Part shown: positions 8,081-11,059 of the stretch, in pieces
How the letters are laid out: each line of letters opens with the position of its first letter
Numbering within the stretch: position 1 is the stretch's first letter
Translations under genes and position numbers: made by a program
Source: an uncultured Cellvibrio sp.
GTDB taxonomy: Bacteria; Pseudomonadota; Gammaproteobacteria; Pseudomonadales; Cellvibrionaceae
DNA length: 11,059 nt
Assembly: GCA_946481735.1 (NCBI GenBank)
Contig: CAMLOU010000137.1
Location: 1 to 11,059 of the forward strand
Reading direction: 5' to 3'
The notes under the pieces: generated by a model
What the model was told of the DNA's origin: nothing
The model's database searches: none
Seen by the model: only the letters and a program-made list of their open reading frames with translations

Positions 8081-8404
8081 TTATTCGCTTGGGCAATAAA
8101 TTGACTGTAAAACAGCGATGATCCTCGTCGCTTCATTACCACTTAGTTGATAAAACACGGTTTGTGCTTCCTTGCGGGTCGTTACCAGCCCCGCTTCGCG
8201 CAAACTCGCCAAATGTTGCGACAGGGCAGACTGGCTTAACGGAATCTTTTCATTGAGTTCGCCTACTGACAGCTCGCCGCTGATCAGCGTGCACATGATC
8301 ATCAGGCGATTCTCATTAGCCAGCGCCTTAAGCAAGGCGGCGGCTTTTTGCGCGTGCTCCCGCATGTCGCTTAAGCCGGCTACATCAAGCATGGGTGCGT
8401 TCAT
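8081..8404 (-). CDS. ArsR-family persulfide-responsive repressor (BigR/SqrR-like)
   Basis: This small winged-helix dimer would repress the operon it heads, and probably the divergent SQR gene, until reactive sulfur modifies its cysteines. It has 107 residues. The ArsR fold is visible in order: LLKALANENRLMIMCTLISG (25-44), SVGELNEKIPLSQSALSQHL (46-65, the recognition helix) and LVTTRKEAQTVFYQLS (73-88, the wing). The only two cysteines are C38 and C104, 66 residues apart. That is the spacing of the sensing pair in Xylella BigR (C42/C108) and Rhodobacter SqrR (C41/C107), which form a disulfide or tetrasulfide bridge on exposure to persulfide. The metal-binding CVC motif of ArsR/SmtB arsenic and zinc sensors is absent, which argues against a metal sensor. 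The ATG at 8402-8404 has a GAGGA site 8-9 nt upstream. Confidence 0.93.
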   Translation of the reverse strand: MNAPMLDVAGLSDMREHAQKAAALLKALANENRLMIMCTLISGELSVGELNEKIPLSQSALSQHLASLREAGLVTTRKEAQTVFYQLSGNEATRIIAVLQSIYCPSE

Positions 8405-8428
8405 GGATAGTCCTCAGGGTTGTTTAAG

Positions 8429-8441
8429 CTAATTATATTAG
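8429..8441. promoter_or_regulatory. Candidate repressor operator over the regulator promoter
   Basis: CTAAT-TAT-ATTAG is a perfect 5-3-5 inverted repeat that contains the -10 box of the regulator promoter, so a bound ArsR-family dimer would block RNA polymerase. A second, imperfect copy (CTAATTTAG, 8463-8471) lies between the -35 and -10 of the SQR promoter, and a 10-bp palindrome AAATTAATTT (8445-8454) lies between them. Binding by the adjacent BigR-like protein is inferred from position and symmetry. Confidence 0.55.
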
Positions 8442-8459
8442 TAGAAATTAATTTAGCAA
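8432..8459 (-). promoter_or_regulatory. Sigma70-type promoter of the regulator/rhodanese/TauE/PDO/RND operon
   Basis: On the minus strand TTGCTA (8454-8459) is separated by 16 bp from a perfect TATAAT (8432-8437). The start of transcription would fall near 8425, about 20 nt before the regulator ATG, with the GAGGA ribosome site in between. Confidence 0.65.
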
Positions 8460-8482
8460 GTTCTAATTTAGTGATCTATGAT
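8453..8482 (+). promoter_or_regulatory. Candidate sigma70-type promoter of the SQR gene
   Basis: TTAGCA (8453-8458) and TATGAT (8477-8482) are 18 bp apart; the -10 matches the consensus at five of six bases and the -35 at four. The -35 overlaps the -35 of the opposite promoter, so the two promoters are back to back. The leader would be about 65 nt and contains a 10-bp palindrome AGGCATGCCT (8510-8519). Confidence 0.45.
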
Positions 8483-8555
8483 GTAAACGCAGCGAGAGCA
8501 TCAAGCGGTAGGCATGCCTCTCCTGGTCCGCAACGTCCTATCAATGAGGTGATTT

Positions 8556-9842
8556 ATGGCCAGCGTGGTCTTTATCGGTGCAGGTTTGGGGGGTATGGCC
8601 GGGGCTTACGAAATGCGCGATGCCCTGGGTGCAGCACATCAGGTGACAGTCATTAATGAGCGGGAGAATTTTCAATTCGTTCCGTCCAACCCCTGGCGAG
8701 CGGTGGGATGGCGGGAATCAGAGCAAATCAGTTTCCCGATTCGCCCCTATCTGGAAAAGAAAGGCATTGCGTTTATCGCCAGGCGGGTCGACGAGATAGA
8801 TCCGGTTAACCAGCGGGTCATACTCAATGACGGCCAGCAGGTGGATTACGATTATCTGGTGATCGCGACCGGGCCTCGCCTGGCGTTTGAAGAAATCCCA
8901 GGGGCCGGCCCCCACGGGTTTACCCAATCGGTTTGTACCCTCGACCACGCCGAAAAAGCCCACGAGGACTTTAAAAAATTACTGGAAAACCCCGGCCCGG
9001 TGGTGATTGGTGCAATGCCGGGTGCCAGTTGTTTTGGTCCGGCGTATGAATACGCTTTTATTCTGGATACGGCGTTACGCCGCGCCAATATCCGCCACCG
9101 TGTACCCATTACGTTTGTGACCAGCGAGCCCTATATCGGCCATCTGGGACTTGGCGGTGTGGGCGACTCCAAGGGGATGATGGAATCCGAATTGCGCAAG
9201 CGTCATATCAACTGGATCACCAACGCGAAAACCAAACGCGTGGAAGCTGGCAAACTCGTTGTCGATGAAGTGGATGCGCACGGCCAGCCCCTTACCGAGC
9301 ACGAGCTGGCTTTTGTGCACTGCATGATGCTGCCCGCATTCAAAGGTGTGGATGCCGTTGCCAAGGTCGAGGGGCTGTGCAACCCGCGCGGTTTTGTGCT
9401 GATTGATAAACACCAGCGCAGCACCCGTTACTCCAACATTTTTTCTGCTGGCGTGTGTGTCGCTATTCCACCCATCGAGCAAACGCCGGTCCCCACGGGG
9501 GCACCGAAAACCGGTTATATGATCGAGTCGATGATGACCGCGCTGGTCCATAACATTCGCGACGAATTAGCCGGAAAACCGGCGGATGCAGAAGGCAGTT
9601 GGAGTGCATTTTGTCTGGCGGATATGGGCGATACCGGCGCCGCGTTTATTGCCGTTCCGCAACTGCCGCCGCGCAATATCATGTGGTACAAACAGGGCAA
9701 ATGGGCGCATTTCGCTAAAATTGCGTTCGAGAAATACTTTATCGCCAAGATGAAATCCGGCGTCTCCGAGCCTTTCTATGAAAAATGGATGCTCGATGCG
9801 ATTGGCTTGCGGCGGCTGGATAAAAAAATGCATCACTTTTAA
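8556..9842 (+). CDS. sqr: Sulfide:quinone oxidoreductase (SQR)
   Basis: This peripheral membrane flavoprotein would oxidise sulfide to sulfane sulfur (persulfide or polysulfide) and pass the electrons to the quinone pool. It has 428 residues, close to the Acidithiobacillus ferrooxidans enzyme. The N-terminal FAD fold opens with VVFIGAGLGGMAGAYEM (4-20), and YDYLVIATGPR (98-108) is the second dinucleotide-fold strand. Three cysteines fit the catalytic set: C127 (TQSVCTLDHA), C159 (GASCFGPAYEY) and C353 (AFCLADMGDTGAAF), matching C128, C160 and C356 of the A. ferrooxidans SQR. YIGHLGLGGVGDSKG (193-207) and the PTGAPKTGYMIESM segment (313-326) are typical of that SQR group. The amphipathic C-terminus (about 380-425) is the likely membrane anchor. 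The ATG has a strong GAGGTGA ribosome site. The missing C-terminal disulfide-reductase motifs and the three-cysteine pattern distinguish it from NADH dehydrogenase II and flavocytochrome c. Confidence 0.95.
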   Translation: MASVVFIGAGLGGMAGAYEMRDALGAAHQVTVINERENFQFVPSNPWRAVGWRESEQISFPIRPYLEKKGIAFIARRVDEIDPVNQRVILNDGQQVDYDYLVIATGPRLAFEEIPGAGPHGFTQSVCTLDHAEKAHEDFKKLLENPGPVVIGAMPGASCFGPAYEYAFILDTALRRANIRHRVPITFVTSEPYIGHLGLGGVGDSKGMMESELRKRHINWITNAKTKRVEAGKLVVDEVDAHGQPLTEHELAFVHCMMLPAFKGVDAVAKVEGLCNPRGFVLIDKHQRSTRYSNIFSAGVCVAIPPIEQTPVPTGAPKTGYMIESMMTALVHNIRDELAGKPADAEGSWSAFCLADMGDTGAAFIAVPQLPPRNIMWYKQGKWAHFAKIAFEKYFIAKMKSGVSEPFYEKWMLDAIGLRRLDKKMHHF

Positions 9843-9954
9843 CAGGCTGTGGTGGTACTGATCATCAAGCTACTGACGTTCCCTGTCATGGCGGGCACTT
9901 ATTCTGGGTATGGCTGAACAGTTTAGGTGAACCTTCACATAAGACGAGGGCATT

Positions 9955-10377
9955 ATGAGCAACGATAACCCCAGTATCATTTCGCATTTATCTATTGGCA
10001 CTAACGACTTCACCCGCGCCAAGGCGTTTTACGATGCCGTGCTACCCAGCCTGGGTATCGGCATCGTTATGGAGCACCCGGACGCTGTGGCTTACGGCAA
10101 ACAGTACCCCGAGTTTTGGGTGCAGGTGCCGATCAACGGCAAACCCGCCAGCGTCGGCAACGGCTTTCACATCGGCTTCTTCGCCAATAATAAAGAAGAG
10201 GTCCATGCCTTTTACGATGCCGCCATTGCGGCGGGCGCCACCTGCGACGGCCCACCCGGCCCGCGCCCGCTCTACGGCGACCCCTACTATGGCTGCTACG
10301 TTCGCGACCCCGAAGGCCACAAAATTGAGGCGGCGTATTGGGATCAGGAATTGAGTATGCAGCTGTACGGCCACTGA
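9955..10377 (+). CDS. VOC-fold (glyoxalase/bleomycin resistance-like) protein
   Basis: This is a 140-residue cytoplasmic protein of the vicinal-oxygen-chelate superfamily, made of two beta-alpha-beta-beta-beta modules. The first module opens with IISHLSIGTNDFTRAKAFYD (8-27). The second opens with GNGFHIGFFANNKEEVHAFY (68-87) and ends in YVRDPEGHKIEAAYWD (115-130). H11, H72 and E125 sit at usual metal-ligand positions, with a further acidic residue near E53, so a divalent metal site is likely. The substrate cannot be read from sequence; family members include glyoxalase I, fosfomycin-resistance and dioxygenase proteins. The ATG has a GAGGG ribosome site 6 nt upstream. It starts 112 nt after the SQR stop on the same strand. 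That gap shows neither a clear terminator nor a strong promoter, so co-transcription with SQR is possible but unproven. Confidence 0.85.
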   Translation: MSNDNPSIISHLSIGTNDFTRAKAFYDAVLPSLGIGIVMEHPDAVAYGKQYPEFWVQVPINGKPASVGNGFHIGFFANNKEEVHAFYDAAIAAGATCDGPPGPRPLYGDPYYGCYVRDPEGHKIEAAYWDQELSMQLYGH

Positions 10378-10393
10378 TTATCGGCTGTCGCCA

Positions 10394-10434
10394 GCGGGAT
10401 AACAGAGTCGCTGACAGGAGCCTCGTTATCCCGC
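10394..10434. repeat. Inverted repeat between the VOC gene and gltX
   Basis: GCGGGATAAC (10394-10403) and GTTATCCCGC (10425-10434) are perfect 10-bp inverted copies. Three more pairs (GAG 10405-10407, CTC 10422-10424) extend the stem past one bulged A. It lacks a T tract, so it is not a classical terminator. It starts 17 nt after the VOC stop and ends 10 bp before the gltX -10, so it could protect the VOC mRNA 3' end or be a binding site covering the gltX -35 region. Confidence 0.5.
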
Positions 10435-10444
10435 ATTCATAGCG

Positions 10445-10450
10445 TATAAT
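10445..10450 (+). promoter_or_regulatory. Candidate -10 box of the gltX promoter
   Basis: A perfect TATAAT stands 58 bp before the gltX ATG. No good -35 is found at 16-18 bp; the region there (10422-10428, CTCGTTA) is the right arm of the inverted repeat. The promoter may therefore depend on an activator or be weaker than the -10 suggests. Confidence 0.45.
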
Positions 10451-10508
10451 GCCCGCCTTTTTCCCGTTCCAGTCCATGAACAAAACCCATGAACAAAAAA
10501 GGCGCACC

Positions 10509-11059
10509 ATGACCGTTCGTACCCGTATTGCCCCATCCCCCACCGGCGACCCCCACGTCGGCACCGCTTACATTGCGCTCTTTAACCTGTGCTTCGCGCG
10601 TCAACACGGTGGCCAGTTTTTGCTGCGCATCGAAGACACCGACCAAACCCGCAGCACGCCAGAGTCTGAACAAGCCATCCTGGACAGCCTGCGCTGGCTC
10701 GGCCTGGATTGGGACGAAGGCCCGGACGTCGGCGGCCCCCACGGCCCCTACCGCCAAAGCGAACGCATGGGCATGTATCGCCAATACGCCGAAGAACTGG
10801 TGGCTAAGGGCCACGCCTTCTATTGCTTCGCCACCGCCGAAGAACTGGACGAGATGCGCCGCGAACAACAAGCGCGCGGTGAAACCCCTAAATACGACGG
10901 CCGTGGTCTGTTGCTGTCCGACGAAGAAGTGCAACGCCGCCTGGCCGCAGGCGAGCCCTACGTGATCCGCATGAAGATCCCGGAAGAGGGCGTCTGCGTT
11001 ATCGACGACATGCTGCGCGGCAAGATCGAGATCGAATGGTCGCAAGTGGACATGCAAGT
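10509..11059 (+). CDS. gltX: Glutamyl-tRNA synthetase (partial, 3' end off the right edge)
   Basis: This cytoplasmic class I aminoacyl-tRNA synthetase charges tRNA-Glu with glutamate. 183 codons of a protein usually 465-495 residues long are present, covering most of the Rossmann-fold catalytic part. The family start [18 protein letters not shown] (4-21) contains the HIGH-type ATP motif as HVGT (16-19). [11 protein letters not shown] (39-49), GPYRQSER (79-86) and YVIRMKIP (151-158) are further GluRS landmarks. The KMSKS loop and anticodon-binding domain lie beyond the window. The cysteines that bind zinc in E. coli GluRS are mostly absent (only C106 in FYCFAT, and DGRG where E. coli has DGRC), so this is a zinc-free variant. 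The ATG at 10509 has an AAGG ribosome site 7 nt upstream and gives the usual GltX start. An in-frame ATG at 10476 would add 11 unlikely residues. Confidence 0.95.
   Translation, partial: MTVRTRIAPSPTGDPHVGTAYIALFNLCFARQHGGQFLLRIEDTDQTRSTPESEQAILDSLRWLGLDWDEGPDVGGPHGPYRQSERMGMYRQYAEELVAKGHAFYCFATAEELDEMRREQQARGETPKYDGRGLLLSDEEVQRRLAAGEPYVIRMKIPEEGVCVIDDMLRGKIEIEWSQVDMQ

Noticed and set aside
8053..8142. Longer N-terminus for the rhodanese
   Set aside because: It would overlap the regulator's coding end; the internal ATG at 8052 has a GGAG site and starts right at the rhodanese domain.
1485..8404. Heavy-metal efflux or arsenic resistance operon (ArsR plus RND plus adaptor)
   Set aside because: The regulator lacks metal-binding motifs, the adaptor lacks metal-binding His/Met clusters, and the companion genes are sulfur enzymes.
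8494..8522. Possible leader hairpin (GAGAGCAT with ATGCCTCTC) and AGGCATGCCT palindrome in the SQR 5' region
   Set aside because: The stem is short and bulged and does not cover the ribosome site; no known riboswitch fold is recognised.
9843..9954. Possible terminator or small gene after SQR
   Set aside because: Only very short inverted repeats (for example GTGAA/TTCAC) without a T tract, and no credible short coding frame with a ribosome site.
10437..11057. Minus-strand open frame of 206 codons opposite gltX
   Set aside because: It is antisense to clear GltX motifs, and its His/Ala/Val-rich composition is typical of a reverse-complement shadow in GC-rich coding DNA.

Overview
The window reads as chromosomal DNA of a Gram-negative gammaproteobacterium. 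It has lipopolysaccharide core biosynthesis (a heptosyltransferase), a tripartite RND efflux system with a lipoprotein adaptor, consensus-like sigma70 promoters and a proteobacterial GltX. The overall protein flavour resembles Cellvibrio and its relatives, but that placement is an impression from the sequences and was not tested. Coding density is high and no prophage, insertion sequence, CRISPR array, tRNA or rRNA gene is visible.

Layout. Positions 1-1355 (minus strand) hold an LPS heptosyltransferase, cut by the left edge, preceded by a small DUF6165-type gene. A hairpin at 1401-1444 ends the next transcription unit. Positions 1485-8404 (minus strand) are one six-gene run: an ArsR-family BigR/SqrR-like repressor, a rhodanese with a membrane tail, a TauE/SafE exporter, an ETHE1-like persulfide dioxygenase, an HlyD-type adaptor lipoprotein and an RND pump. 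A divergent promoter region at 8405-8555 separates this run from a plus-strand sulfide:quinone oxidoreductase (8556-9842), followed by a VOC-fold protein (9955-10377). After an inverted repeat and a TATAAT box comes the start of gltX, cut by the right edge.

How the genes fit together. The centre is a sulfide and persulfide detoxification locus. SQR would oxidise sulfide to sulfane sulfur and pass electrons to quinone. The persulfide dioxygenase would turn glutathione persulfide into sulfite. The rhodanese would move sulfane sulfur between carriers, and the TauE/SafE protein would export sulfite or a related anion. The repressor has the two cysteines, 66 residues apart, that sense persulfide in BigR and SqrR. 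AT-rich inverted repeats with CTAAT/ATTAG half-sites overlap the promoters on both sides of the intergenic region. The least explained part is the RND pump and adaptor at the end of the same operon; its substrate cannot be read from sequence, and no outer-membrane TolC partner is in the window.

Other structure. A long, almost perfect inverted repeat between the exporter and dioxygenase genes has outward GTAG tetranucleotides and nested palindromes, as expected for a paired REP element (REPIN/BIME).
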